From Sphingomonas sp. (GTDB lineage: Bacteria; Pseudomonadota; Alphaproteobacteria; Sphingomonadales; Sphingomonadaceae), in contig NZ_JAQZBC010000004.1 in assembly GCF_029239295.1 (NCBI RefSeq), forward strand, positions 1 to 64,000: a stretch of 64,000 nt of DNA, given 5' to 3'. The notes beneath the pieces are model-generated. The model saw only the letters and a program-made list of their open reading frames with translations. It did no database searches and was not told where the DNA came from. Numbering within the stretch: position 1 is the first letter of the stretch; each line of letters begins with the position of its first letter. Made by a program: the position numbers and the translations under genes. Positions 53,894-63,598 of this stretch are shown piece after piece.

Positions 53894-55041
53894 CCCTGGT
53901 CGACCATTTGCGGGCCATAGGCGTCGATCGCTTCGAACAGCCGGGTGAGATCGGCGCGCTCGTCGGGCGCGATCTCCGGCTTCCAGATCTCGAACAACAA
54001 AACCGTTCGGGTCGATGTGCCGCGATTCCACGCCTCATGTTCGTAGGAATCATCGAAGATGACCAGTTCGCCCTCGCGCCACTCGTGCGTGTCGGCGCCC
54101 ACTCGCAGGCCGCAGCCGGGAGGCGCGATGATCGGAAGATGACAGATCAGCCGAGTGTTGAGCAGCCCATGATGCGGCTGGATGTGCGCGCCGGGCGTCA
54201 GCCGCGAGAACAAGGCCATTGGCGAACGGCCGGCGATGCGCGGGATCGGCAGCTTTGCCAACGCGGCCATGGTGACCGGAAAGCGTGCGGCATTTTCCGG
54301 GACGATGTCTCCGCTGCGCCATAGATGGAGCGCGCTCCAGGCCGGATCATCGAGCAGCGGGTTGTTCGGTAGCGGGCGGTTGGGATCGCCCTCCACATAG
54401 GGACGAAAACCCTCGGTCATCGCTTCCAGTTCAGCGCGGATCGCCGGGGTCGCGGCCTCCAGCTCCGCCACCCATTCGAACTCATCGCGGCGGTAGAAGG
54501 GGCGCTGCGGCAGTCCTTCGAAATAGAACATCGAGGGTTGTTGCAGGTGCAGTTCGCGCCGCCCGAGCAGAAGGTCGACGGACTGCGCCACGCGGCCGGA
54601 CGGAAGCGCGCCGACTGCCGCCTCAACATGGTCGGCGAACCGCCCGGCGCTTTCCTGTTTGAACGCCTCCGCCTGACGCAGCATCGGATGGAGCGAGGCG
54701 GGTACCTCACGGGTAGCCGCCGCCTGATTGAGCGCGGCGGTGTAGAAGACGGTCGCGGCGCGATCGTCGCCATCCAGCCGCTTGCGATCACCCATCAGCA
54801 ACAACCCGGCGAGGTGGCGCGGTTGTTCCCGAAGGAGCGCCTGCAACGCCGTAGTTTCGGCCGCCGTATCCCCCGTCAGCCTGCATGCCTGGGCAAGCGG
54901 CAGCCACGGGCGCGGCACGTCGGCCGGGGCGTCCGTCGCCAGCCGGTCGAAGATCATGCGCGCGCGCGCGCCGTCGCCATTGCGAAGAGCATCCAGTCCC
55001 TGTCGGGCGAGATTGTCGGCGTCAGCACGCGGAAGGGCCAT
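53890..55041 (-). CDS. TPR-containing aspartyl/asparaginyl beta-hydroxylase family protein
   Basis: A 383-residue protein: N-terminal TPR-like helices (about 1-150) and a C-terminal Asp/Asn beta-hydroxylase (2-oxoglutarate/Fe) fold. Fe ligands are likely His in GAHIQPHHGLLNTRLICHLPI (about 282-301) and His in FDDSYEHEAWNRG (about 330-342), with Arg in STRTVLLFEIW for 2-oxoglutarate. The combination resembles human-type AspH, which also couples TPRs to this fold. It probably hydroxylates a protein or lipid A substrate; the target is unknown. The 3' end overlaps the DoxX-like gene. Confidence 0.85.
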   Translation of the reverse strand: MALPRADADNLARQGLDALRNGDGARARMIFDRLATDAPADVPRPWLPLAQACRLTGDTAAETTALQALLREQPRHLAGLLLMGDRKRLDGDDRAATVFYTAALNQAAATREVPASLHPMLRQAEAFKQESAGRFADHVEAAVGALPSGRVAQSVDLLLGRRELHLQQPSMFYFEGLPQRPFYRRDEFEWVAELEAATPAIRAELEAMTEGFRPYVEGDPNRPLPNNPLLDDPAWSALHLWRSGDIVPENAARFPVTMAALAKLPIPRIAGRSPMALFSRLTPGAHIQPHHGLLNTRLICHLPIIAPPGCGLRVGADTHEWREGELVIFDDSYEHEAWNRGTSTRTVLLFEIWKPEIAPDERADLTRLFEAIDAYGPQMVDQG

Positions 55042-55088
55042 CGCCCAACTATTGCGGCTTCATCTGCGCAGGTAAAGCGCGCTGGCGG

Positions 55089-57404
55089 TCATGGGATGGT
55101 GACGAAGCTGTCCATCACCCGCTTGCGCCCGGCCTTTTCGAATTCAATCTCCAGCTTGTTGCCTTCGATTTCCTCGATCGTGCCATAGCCGAACTTCTGG
55201 TGGAACACCCGCTGGCCCACCGACAGGTCGGTGCGGCCCTTGTTGCCGAGGCCGACGGCCGGGACGCGGCTTTCCACCACCCGCGACGGTTCGCGTGAGA
55301 AGGTGCGGCTTTGCCAGTCTCCGCCGGGCTTGCCGCCAAGCGCCCCGGCCGCGCGCTGCCAGCCGGGTCCACGGCCGGTGCCACGCCCGACATCGGCGAA
55401 GGGATCAGCGCGTTCGGACCAGTTCGCGCGCCAGAGGCTTTCGCCGCCGGACATGGTCGTTTCCGTCTCGACGTGATCGTCGGGCAGCTCCGCGACGAAG
55501 CGCGAGGGGATGGAGCTGGTCCACTGCCCGTAGATGCGGCGGTTGGCGGCGTGGAGGATTGTTGCCTGCCGCCGCGCACGCGTGATTGCGACGTAGGCGA
55601 GGCGCCGTTCCTCCTCGAGCCCGCGGGTGCCGGTTTCATCCAGCGAACGCTGCGACGGGAAGAGGCCCTCTTCCCAACCGACGAGGAACACCGTGTCATA
55701 TTCGAGGCCCTTGGCGGCGTGGATCGTCATGATCGTCACCTTGGGATCCTCGCGGGCGCCCTCATTGTCCATGACGAGGCTGACGTGTTCGAGGAACGCG
55801 CCCAGGCTCTCATATTCCTCCATCGCGCGGACGAGTTCGCTGAGGTTTTCGAGGCGACCGGCTGCCTCGGCCGACTTTTCCGCCTGCCACATGGCGGTGT
55901 AGCCGGATTCGTCGAGGATCTGCCGCGCCAGTTCGGGGTGCGGGAGATCGCGCGCCATGTCGCGCCACCGCGAGATGTCGCCGACGAAATTGCCCAGCGC
56001 GCGGCGGGCCTGTGGCGTAAGTTCGTCGGTATCGAGGATGCGTGCGGCGGCGAAGCTGAGTGGCAGCCCTTCCGCCCGGGCAAGTTGGTGAAGCTTGGCG
56101 ATTGCCTTATCACCCAAGCCGCGTTTGGGCGTATTGACGATCCGTTCGAACGCCAGGTCATCCGCGGGCTGATTGACGATGCGAAGATAGGCGAGCGCGT
56201 CGCGAATTTCCTGCCGTTCGTAGAAGCGGAAGCCGCCGACGATGCGATAGGGGAGGCCGATGGCGATGAAGCGGTCTTCGAACTCGCGGGTCTGGTGCTG
56301 GGCGCGCACGAGGATCGCCATGTCGTCCAGGCTCTTGCCGGCGCGCTGACACGATTCGATCTCGTCAGCGACGCGGCGTGCCTCTTCCGGGCCATCCCAC
56401 ACGCCGATGACGCGCACCTTTTCGCCCACATCGAGTTCGGTCCACAGCGACTTGCCCAGCCGGCCGGTGTTGTTGCCGATGACGCCGCCGGCCGCGCCGA
56501 GAATGTGCGGGGTGGAGCGGTAATTCTGCTCGAGCCGGATCACCTTCGCGCCCGGGAAGTCCTTTTCGAACTTTAGGATATTCTCCACCTGCGCCCCGCG
56601 CCACGAATAGATCGACTGATCATCGTCGCCGACGCAGCAGATGTTGCGCCGTTCCTGCGCCAGCAGCCGCAGCCACAGGTACTGGACCGCGTTGGTGTCC
56701 TGATATTCGTCCACCATGATGTAGCGGAAGCGCTGCTGATATTGCTCCAGCACCTCCCGATTGGTCTTCAGGATGGTGAGGACGTGGAGCAGGAGATCGC
56801 CGAAATCGCACGCGTTCACCGCGCGTAGCCGCGCCTGATATTGCTCGTACAGCTCCCCGCCGCGACCATTGGCGTAGCGCTCGCTTTCGCCGGCATCGAT
56901 CTCTCTCGGGGTGAGTCCCTTGTTCTTCCATTCGTCGATCAGCCCGGCGAGGCTGCGTGCGGGAAACCGCTTTTCATCGATGTCGGCCGCAAGGACCAGC
57001 TGCTTCAGCAAGCGCAGCTGATCGTCGGTATCTAGAATGGTGAAGTTGGTCTGCAAGCCGACGAGTTCGGCATGGCGACGCAGCATCTTTGCCCCGATCG
57101 CGTGGAACGTGCCGAGCCAGGGCATGCCCTCCACGGCGTCGCCCACCAGACGGCCAACCCGCTCCCGCATCTCGCGCGCGGCCTTGTTGGTGAAGGTCAC
57201 CGCCAGGATTTCGCTAGGGTAAGCACGGCGGGTGTAGAGAAGATGCGCCAGCCGCGCGGTGAGCGCCGCAGTCTTGCCCGTGCCGGCGCCCGCGAGCACC
57301 AGAACGGGACCGTCGGTGGTCAAGACAGCGTCCCGCTGCGGCGGGTTCAGGCCGGAAAGATAGGGCGGTTCGCTGGGCGGGGTCTGCGTCGACAATTCGG
57401 TCAC
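55089..57404 (-). CDS. uvrD: UvrD/PcrA-type 3'-5' DNA helicase
   Basis: An SF1A helicase of 771 residues for nucleotide-excision and mismatch repair or replication restart. Motif Q/I: LNPPQRDAVLTTDG and VLAGAGTGKTAALTARL (about 32-48); motif II: VDEYQDTN; motif III: VGDDDQSIYSWRGAQ; motif IV: RLEQNYRS; motif V: TIHAAKGLEY; motif VI: VAITRARR. The C-terminal region with VGQRVFHQKFGYGTI is the Tudor-like fold shared by PcrA. The start is taken as GTG at 57404 preceded by ggcaggc; frames reaching to 57485 would overlap the divergent GFA gene. Divergent from that gene. Confidence 0.95.
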   Translation of the reverse strand: MTELSTQTPPSEPPYLSGLNPPQRDAVLTTDGPVLVLAGAGTGKTAALTARLAHLLYTRRAYPSEILAVTFTNKAAREMRERVGRLVGDAVEGMPWLGTFHAIGAKMLRRHAELVGLQTNFTILDTDDQLRLLKQLVLAADIDEKRFPARSLAGLIDEWKNKGLTPREIDAGESERYANGRGGELYEQYQARLRAVNACDFGDLLLHVLTILKTNREVLEQYQQRFRYIMVDEYQDTNAVQYLWLRLLAQERRNICCVGDDDQSIYSWRGAQVENILKFEKDFPGAKVIRLEQNYRSTPHILGAAGGVIGNNTGRLGKSLWTELDVGEKVRVIGVWDGPEEARRVADEIESCQRAGKSLDDMAILVRAQHQTREFEDRFIAIGLPYRIVGGFRFYERQEIRDALAYLRIVNQPADDLAFERIVNTPKRGLGDKAIAKLHQLARAEGLPLSFAAARILDTDELTPQARRALGNFVGDISRWRDMARDLPHPELARQILDESGYTAMWQAEKSAEAAGRLENLSELVRAMEEYESLGAFLEHVSLVMDNEGAREDPKVTIMTIHAAKGLEYDTVFLVGWEEGLFPSQRSLDETGTRGLEEERRLAYVAITRARRQATILHAANRRIYGQWTSSIPSRFVAELPDDHVETETTMSGGESLWRANWSERADPFADVGRGTGRGPGWQRAAGALGGKPGGDWQSRTFSREPSRVVESRVPAVGLGNKGRTDLSVGQRVFHQKFGYGTIEEIEGNKLEIEFEKAGRKRVMDSFVTIP

Positions 57405-57477
57405 GCCTGCCACGTAGGCAGGGTTGCACGACAGCGCAATGCATGAGAACAAAGGCGAAACGATCGGGAGCGATGGG

Positions 57478-57879
57478 ATGGGCACGACTGGACGCTGTCA
57501 TTGCGGGGCCGTCACATGGACGGCGGAGGGAGAGCCGCAGCACCACGCTGTGTGTCATTGCGAGGATTGCCGGCGCTGGTCGGGCGCGCCGATGGTCGGG
57601 TGGATCGCATGGCAGGACGATCAGCTGACGGTCGAAGGTGCGACGACGCGCTATCATTCGTCGCAGCACGGCACGCGTGAGTTCTGCAGCGCCTGCGGTA
57701 CCGGGCTATTCTATCGCAATCCCGAGACGCTGCCGGGGATTGTCGATATCCAGTCCGGCACGCTGGATGATCCGGAAAGCTTGCCGCCGGGCGCGCAGAT
57801 CATGGTAAAGGAACGGCTCGGCTGGTCCACAGGGCTGGCCGATCTGCCGGCGTTCAACACCTATCCGGGCATGGACTGA
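57478..57879 (+). CDS. GFA (CENP-V/GFA domain) family protein
   Basis: A 133-residue Mss4-like zinc protein of the glutathione-dependent formaldehyde-activating family. Zinc-binding Cys lie in GRCHCGAV (about 6-8), CHCEDCRR (about 26-31) and FCSACGTGLFYR (about 69-72). The domain may bind a thiol adduct; most members have no known activity. The start is the ATG after gggagcgatgg. Upstream ATGs give longer products without site support. The gene is followed 66 bases later by the acetyltransferase gene. Confidence 0.88.
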   Translation: MGTTGRCHCGAVTWTAEGEPQHHAVCHCEDCRRWSGAPMVGWIAWQDDQLTVEGATTRYHSSQHGTREFCSACGTGLFYRNPETLPGIVDIQSGTLDDPESLPPGAQIMVKERLGWSTGLADLPAFNTYPGMD

Positions 57880-57945
57880 CGCGCAGTCAAGGGCGATAGT
57901 CCGGCTGCCACTTGTCGTCACCGACGGCAGGGACAAGGACCAAGG

Positions 57946-58467
57946 ATGATGTCGAAACCGCCAGCATTGATGATCCGGCGCTTTGTCGAAAGCGACGTCC
58001 CGGCCGCGCTGACCATTCAGGCCGCCAGCTTTCCCGCCTTCCTGCTGGAAGACGAGCCTGCCTTTGCCAGCAGGGTCAGGCTGGCGAGTTCATGTTGCTT
58101 TGTGGCGATGCAAGGGGCGACCATGGCGGGGTATGTGCTGGCGCACGGCTGGCCGACCGGGTCGCCGCCGCCGGTGGGCGCGGTGCTTGCCGACCCGCCG
58201 CGCACCGACGTGTTGTTCATTCACGATCTGGCGGTGTCGCCGAGTGCCCGGGGCCTTTCAGCAGGACGGGAGCTGGTCGAGGCGGCGTTCATGTGCGCGG
58301 CGCGACAGGGCCTGCGTCAGGCGGAGTTGATCGCGGTGGAGGGCGCCGTAACCTACTGGCGCGCGATGGGGTTCTCAGAGGTGGAGATATCCGGGACGCT
58401 GGCGGAGAAAGTGGCCGGCTATGGCGCCGACGCGCGATGGATGACGTCCGCCATTCCGGCACATTGA
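57946..58467 (+). CDS. GNAT family N-acetyltransferase
   Basis: A 173-residue acetyltransferase with a GNAT fold. IRRFVESDVPAALTIQAASF is the N-terminal strand/helix, FIHDLAVSPSARGLSAGRELVE (about 91-112) holds the acetyl-CoA pyrophosphate-binding motif A (RGLSAG for Q/RxxGxG/A), and AVTYWRAMGF (about 134-143) is motif B. The acceptor amine is unknown. ATG at 57946 (or 57949) with aagg upstream. No operon with the GFA gene can be shown. Confidence 0.88.
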   Translation: MMSKPPALMIRRFVESDVPAALTIQAASFPAFLLEDEPAFASRVRLASSCCFVAMQGATMAGYVLAHGWPTGSPPPVGAVLADPPRTDVLFIHDLAVSPSARGLSAGRELVEAAFMCAARQGLRQAELIAVEGAVTYWRAMGFSEVEISGTLAEKVAGYGADARWMTSAIPAH

Positions 58468-58489
58468 CCGGCGCACGGCTGGGCGGCGC

Positions 58490-60013
58490 TCAATAATTCC
58501 ACTGCAATTGAGCGCGGATCACATCGCCCTCCGCGCGGCCAAAGCGCCGTTCATCTGCCTCCCGCCGGGTCATGTCGGCGTAGGCGAGCGTCAGCTCCAG
58601 CTCCTCGATCGGCTGGAATTCGATGCCCAGCTCGATCTCGTCGGTTTCCAGCCGTGGCGCATTGACGATCGCCTTCCATCCGCCGCGATACCGCTGCCAG
58701 CGAAGGTAGGGCATGAATGGTCCGAGCGGACTTTGGCGCACACGTCCTATCGCCTGAACATAGCCGCCGCTCAGCCCGCGCGTGCGGATGGTGCCGAACA
58801 CGGGGTCGAACTCGGGCCCGCGGCCCCAATTCCATTCAGCCTGGAGCCCGAAAGGCTGGGGATAAAGGATCAGGTGGACGCCGACCCGATCGTCGCGGAA
58901 GCTGGCGTCGCTGACACCGCCGGTGCGCACCTCGGGCCGGACGCGGTTGCGCATCGCGGATGCGCCCAACTCCAGCACCTGACCGTCGAACGTGTCGCCG
59001 AGTCCGTCCAGTTCGAAGGGCCACGTCGCCATGGCGACGCTCATCAGGCCGTTGTTGCGTTCCGGCCGGTTGACGCCCTGGCCATTGAAGACGCCCAAGC
59101 CAAAGGCGCCGTAATTGCCGAACAGCTTCTGACCATCGTCTTCCAGTCGATCCCAGATCTGCTGCACCGGCGTCGGCGTGAAATAGGCGACGACACCCAG
59201 ATCGCGTTCGCCGGGGATCGCGCTGTTGATCCCGTCAGACCGGTCGAGCGTCAGCCGGTTGGAGGAGGATTGCAGATTTTCCCATCCAAAGGGCACTTTC
59301 GACTGGCCAAAGCGCAGGCGAAAGCGGCGATCGGCCCAGGGTGACCAGTCGACATAGGCGTCGCGTAGCTGGGCAAACCCCTCGCGCCGTTCGTCTGCCG
59401 ACTGGTTGCTGACCGCCACCGCGAAGTCGGGTTGGAAGTAGAAGGATACCGAGTCGGACAGATCCCCCGAGAAGACGAGGCGGATGCGACGGAAGGTGAA
59501 ATTGCCCTGATCGGTGATTCCGCCATCGCCTGGCGAGCGTAGCCGCGAGCGGCCATCGGGGGCCGTGGCGTCACCCGAGACGATCTCATTCAAGCGGAGC
59601 TGTGCATAGCCGCGCACGTTGATCTGCTCGTACCACGGCTTTGCAGGAGACGCAGCGTTCGCTGACGCCAGCGCCACCGGCGGGGTGGGCGTGCTGACCG
59701 GCGCAGGAGCGGGCGCTTGCGGCGCCGTTCGCGCGACCTGGGTATCGGCGGCGTGATCCGTCGATGGCGCGCCAGGCGGAGCGGCAGAAGCCGCGACCGA
59801 GGAGGAGGCTGCCGCACTTGGGCTTGCGGTTGCGGTGCGCTGATTCTCCGTCAGCACGCGGATCTGCGCCTTCAGCTCGTCAATCTGGCGCTGCAGATCC
59901 TCGACCGTCGGCGACTTGGCCTGAGCGAATGCCTGCGCGGGTGACACCAACGCACCCAGCGCCAGCACGCCAATCCGCAGACGGCGACGGAACGTGGCTC
60001 GTTCCTCCCTCAT
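58490..60013 (-). CDS. OprP/OprO-like porin with N-terminal coiled coil
   Basis: An outer-membrane protein of 507 residues: signal peptide (about 1-31, ending AQAFA), a coiled coil (about 35-57; VEDLQRQIDELKAQIRVLTENQ), an Ala/Pro-rich linker, and a barrel of about 16 strands from about 130 to the end (QLQWNY, an aromatic beta-signal). The pattern matches phosphate-selective porins OprP/OprO; these take up phosphate or polyphosphate, but in sphingomonads specificity varies. The ATG at 60013 is preferred to a TTG. It is divergent from a BCCT transporter, with 145 bases between. Confidence 0.87.
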   Translation of the reverse strand: MREERATFRRRLRIGVLALGALVSPAQAFAQAKSPTVEDLQRQIDELKAQIRVLTENQRTATASPSAAASSSVAASAAPPGAPSTDHAADTQVARTAPQAPAPAPVSTPTPPVALASANAASPAKPWYEQINVRGYAQLRLNEIVSGDATAPDGRSRLRSPGDGGITDQGNFTFRRIRLVFSGDLSDSVSFYFQPDFAVAVSNQSADERREGFAQLRDAYVDWSPWADRRFRLRFGQSKVPFGWENLQSSSNRLTLDRSDGINSAIPGERDLGVVAYFTPTPVQQIWDRLEDDGQKLFGNYGAFGLGVFNGQGVNRPERNNGLMSVAMATWPFELDGLGDTFDGQVLELGASAMRNRVRPEVRTGGVSDASFRDDRVGVHLILYPQPFGLQAEWNWGRGPEFDPVFGTIRTRGLSGGYVQAIGRVRQSPLGPFMPYLRWQRYRGGWKAIVNAPRLETDEIELGIEFQPIEELELTLAYADMTRREADERRFGRAEGDVIRAQLQWNY

Positions 60014-60158
60014 TTCTCGCAAGCAACTCCGGCCAGTGAACGTCCGCGGCTGCCCTATGCCCGTTCAAAAAGCGTGGCAATCAGCGACGCCACGGTCGGC
60101 TGATCAACATCAATGATATGGATGGGCGAAAACGCGCCTTGTGCGTTCACCAGCCTTG

Positions 60159-62066
60159 ATGATGAAGACCAAGATTGTGCCGCGCGTTTTCTGGGGGGCG
60201 TCGCTGGTCGTTGCCGCACTGCTGGCAACGACATTGCTGATGCCGGGCCGAGCCGATCTGGCGTTCAAGGCCGCACAGGCATGGACGATCGACACGTTCG
60301 GCTGGTTCTACATCGCGTCGGTGGCCGCGTTTCTGGTGATCGTGCTGATCCTGGGCTTCGGTCCCGCCGGGAAACTGAAGCTGGGACCGGACGATGCGGA
60401 ACCTGACTTTCCCTATGTGTCCTGGCTGGCAATGCTCTTCGCCGCCGGGATGGGCATCGGGCTGATGTATTTCGCCGTTGCCGAGCCGATCCAGCACTAT
60501 ATCTCGCCGCCCGATGTGGAGAGTGGAACGATCCTCGCCGCGCGGGAGGCGATGGCGATCACGTTTCATCATTACGGCGTTCATGCCTGGGCGATCTACG
60601 CGTTGGTCGGCCTGAGCCTGGCGTTCTTCACCTATCGGAAGGGAATGCCGCTGACCTTGCGGTCCGGGCTGTCTCCGATTTTGGGCAAGCGGATCAACGG
60701 CCCGTTGGGCGATGCTATCGACATATTCGCCGTCTGCGGTACGGTGTTCGGGATCGCGACCTCGCTCGGCTTCGGCGTGTCGCAGATGACCGCCGGGCTG
60801 GCCTATAACTATGGCGTGCCCGACACGACATTCACGAAGGTTGTCGTGATCGTCGTGGTAATGGGGGCCGCGACATTGTCCGCTCTGAGCGGCGCCGACC
60901 GCGGCGTGCGGCGGCTGTCGGAGCTGAATCTGGTTCTGGCCGTACTGCTGATGCTGTTCGTGCTGGCGGTGGGGCCCACGCTGTTCCTGCTACGCGCGCT
61001 GATCCAGAATTTCGGCCTGTACCTCGATCACTTCGTGCAGCGTACTTTCACGCTTTATGCCTATGAGCCGCGCGCCTGGATGGCCGACTGGACCTTGTTC
61101 TACTGGGCCTGGTGGATCGCCTGGTCGCCATTCGTCGGTATGTTCATCGCCCGTATTTCCCGCGGGCGGACGGTGCGCGAGTTCGTGGCGGGCGTGCTGT
61201 TCGTGCCGACGGCGTTCACCTTTATCTGGATGACCGTGTTCGGCAACACGGCGATCTCTCTCGACCTGGGTGTCGCTGGAGGCGGGATCGCCGATGCGGT
61301 GCAGGCCAATCTGTCGACCGCGCTGTTCAAGTTCCTCGAATATCTGCCGGGCGCCGGCTTCACATCGACGTTGGCGATCGTGCTGGTCGGCGTATTCTTC
61401 GTCACCTCGGCGGACTCGGGCGCGCTGGTGATCGATACGTTGACGTCGGGCGGGGCCGAGGATACGCCGCGGTGGCAGCGCGTCTATTGGTGCCTGTTGC
61501 TTGGCGCGACGGCGACCCTGTTGCTGGTCGCGGGCGGGCTTGGCGGCCTCCAGGCGGCGACGCTGATCGCTGCGCTGCCGTTCTGCTTCATCATGCTGTT
61601 GCTGGCGGTCGGGCTGATCCGGCAGGCGAATGCTGATCTGAAAGGCGTCACCCTCTCAGACGATGCGGCCCCGGTCAGCGAGCGGCTGAAGAGGTTGTTC
61701 GTGCCGGCACGTCGCGGCGAGATCATCCGGCAACTGGAGCAGCAGGGGGAGCCTGCGCTTCGATCCGTTTACGATGCCCTTCAACAGGAAACGCCGAGCG
61801 AAAGCCGCTTGGACGTAGAGGAGGGTAAGATCGTGCTGACGGTGGGACCAGACGCCGGTCGTTCGTTCGTTTATCGCCTGTTGCCTCGTGCCCGCCCGCT
61901 TGCCGCGTATACTGCGCTGGAGGCACCGGAAAGCCGACGAAGCGTCACCTGGACGCTCGCGGCGCAAACCAACAACGATCAGCGGTTTCGCGATCTCACC
62001 GACTTTTCACAGGATCAGATCGCTGGCGATGTGCTGGCGCAGCTGAAGCGGTGGCGCCTCGGCTGA
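60159..62066 (+). CDS. BCCT family transporter
   Basis: A 635-residue betaine/choline/carnitine-type transporter with 12 predicted segments and a soluble C-terminal domain (about 500-635). The Gly-rich helix motif is MGIGLMYFAVAEP (about 97-109), and the conserved Trp box is WWIAWSPFVGMFIARISRG (about 318-336). It likely imports glycine betaine, choline or carnitine with Na+ or H+. The long C-tail may be a regulatory osmosensor. Start ATG 60159 (or 60162). Divergent from the porin, so the pair may serve one uptake route. Confidence 0.92.
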   Translation: MMKTKIVPRVFWGASLVVAALLATTLLMPGRADLAFKAAQAWTIDTFGWFYIASVAAFLVIVLILGFGPAGKLKLGPDDAEPDFPYVSWLAMLFAAGMGIGLMYFAVAEPIQHYISPPDVESGTILAAREAMAITFHHYGVHAWAIYALVGLSLAFFTYRKGMPLTLRSGLSPILGKRINGPLGDAIDIFAVCGTVFGIATSLGFGVSQMTAGLAYNYGVPDTTFTKVVVIVVVMGAATLSALSGADRGVRRLSELNLVLAVLLMLFVLAVGPTLFLLRALIQNFGLYLDHFVQRTFTLYAYEPRAWMADWTLFYWAWWIAWSPFVGMFIARISRGRTVREFVAGVLFVPTAFTFIWMTVFGNTAISLDLGVAGGGIADAVQANLSTALFKFLEYLPGAGFTSTLAIVLVGVFFVTSADSGALVIDTLTSGGAEDTPRWQRVYWCLLLGATATLLLVAGGLGGLQAATLIAALPFCFIMLLLAVGLIRQANADLKGVTLSDDAAPVSERLKRLFVPARRGEIIRQLEQQGEPALRSVYDALQQETPSESRLDVEEGKIVLTVGPDAGRSFVYRLLPRARPLAAYTALEAPESRRSVTWTLAAQTNNDQRFRDLTDFSQDQIAGDVLAQLKRWRLG

Positions 62067-62090
62067 CCATAGTGCGGCCAAGAAAAAGCA

Positions 62091-62118
62091 GGGGCAGCCG
62101 CTAACGATCGACTGCCCC
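62091..62118. terminator. hairpin after the BCCT transporter gene
   Basis: A 7-bp stem (62091-62097 with 62112-62118) with a 14-base loop. The T-run (gctttttctt) is on the minus strand, so it is imperfect for the plus-strand gene. Confidence 0.4.
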
Positions 62119-62290
62119 GCAGTTCAGGGAGTGCCGAGACCGATGGTCTACGGCTGCCGGTGTCAGATAGGGGGCTGGACCGACTTCTTCGTTCTACCGG
62201 ACCGATGTTGCGCAATTATGTCTCGTCGCGACAAAGATGTTGCGCAGCCGCCGTGTTGACGCCGGAGGGGCGCGGGGGGAGAGAAAGGCC

Positions 62291-63589
62291 ATGAGCACCA
62301 TCGTTTCCGGCGGCAATTCGTCGCGCCGTGTCCTTCTGGCCAGCTTCGTCGGGACGGGCGTCGAATTCTACGATTTCTACATCTATGCGACGGCGGCGAG
62401 CCTGGTGTTCGGCCAGATATTCTTTCCGGTTGCGGCGCCCGGGATGCAGCAGATGGCGAGTTTCGCCACGCTGGCAGTGGCGTTCTTTGCCCGACCGATC
62501 GGTGCGGCGTTCTTCGGGCATTTCGGTGATCGGATCGGTCGGAAATCGACGCTGGTCGCCAGCCTGTTGACGATGGGGGTGTCGACGACGCTGATCGCCT
62601 TCCTTCCCACCTATGCCCAAGCGGGATGGTGGGCACCGTTCATCCTGTGTCTGCTGCGATTCGGTCAGGGCTTTGGCCTGGGCGGCGAATGGGGCGGGGC
62701 GGCGCTGCTGGCGGTGGAGAATGCGCCGCCGGGATGGCGCGCACGGTTCGGCTGCGCGCCGCAGATGGGCGCGCCCGCAGGCTTCATCGCCGCCAACGGC
62801 TTGTTCCTGCTGCTGGGCCTGTGGCTGACGCCCGAGCAGTTCCGTGACTGGGGCTGGCGTATTCCGTTCCTGGTCAGTGCGCTGCTGGTCGGGCTGGGGC
62901 TGTGGATCCGCCTGAAGCTGACGGAAACCGCGGAATTTGCGGCCGCGCTGGAGGAGGCGCCGCCGCCCGCCGTGCCCTTCGCCGAACTGCTGCGGCATCA
63001 TGGTCTGGCGACGTTGGCAGGGACGGTCGGGGCGATCGCGTGCTTCGCGCTCTATTATATCGCGACCGCCTTTGCGCTGGGCTACGGCACCAAGACGCTG
63101 GGCTATTCAATGCAGTCCATGCTGCTGGTGCAGCTTGGTGCGATCCTGTTCATGGCGGTGGGCATCTATGCCTCCGCTTGGCTGGCGGACAAGAAGTTCG
63201 ATGAGCGGCGTGTGCTCGCCGGCGGCTGTGTCGCGGTGGTATTCGCCGGGTTCCTGCTGGGGCCAATGATGGGCGCTGGTTCGCTGGCGCTGGTATTCGC
63301 CTTCCTGGCGCTGGCGCTGCTGTTGATGGGGTTCGTCTATGGGCCGTTGGGAGCGTGGCTGCCCGGCCTGTTTCCGCCGCGCGTGCGCTACACCGGCGCA
63401 TCGATGGCGTTCAACGTTGCGGGCGTGCTGGGCGGCGGCCTGACCCCGCTGTTCGCGCAGGCGCTGGCGGAGAATGTCGGCCTGTCTGCGGTCGGCTGGT
63501 ATGGCAGCGTGGCCGCGGCGCTGAGCCTGGTGGCGCTGATCGCCACCCGCCCGCGGCCGCGCGTCCACGCCGTGGTACTGGAGCCCTGA
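62291..63589 (+). CDS. MFS transporter, metabolite:H+ symporter (MHS) type
   Basis: A 432-residue proton symporter with 12 segments. MHS landmarks: ASFVGTGVEFYDFYIYATAASLVF (about 17-40), GHFGDRIGRKSTL (about 77-89), and LRFGQGFGLGGEWGGAAL (about 120-137). MHS members import small organic acids, such as citrate, shikimate, or betaine/proline. The start follows agaaaggcc; a GTG 18 codons earlier is unlikely. The substrate is not known. It converges on rsmD with nine bases between the stops. Confidence 0.92.
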   Translation: MSTIVSGGNSSRRVLLASFVGTGVEFYDFYIYATAASLVFGQIFFPVAAPGMQQMASFATLAVAFFARPIGAAFFGHFGDRIGRKSTLVASLLTMGVSTTLIAFLPTYAQAGWWAPFILCLLRFGQGFGLGGEWGGAALLAVENAPPGWRARFGCAPQMGAPAGFIAANGLFLLLGLWLTPEQFRDWGWRIPFLVSALLVGLGLWIRLKLTETAEFAAALEEAPPPAVPFAELLRHHGLATLAGTVGAIACFALYYIATAFALGYGTKTLGYSMQSMLLVQLGAILFMAVGIYASAWLADKKFDERRVLAGGCVAVVFAGFLLGPMMGAGSLALVFAFLALALLLMGFVYGPLGAWLPGLFPPRVRYTGASMAFNVAGVLGGGLTPLFAQALAENVGLSAVGWYGSVAAALSLVALIATRPRPRVHAVVLEP

Positions 63590-63598
63590 GCGACCGGG

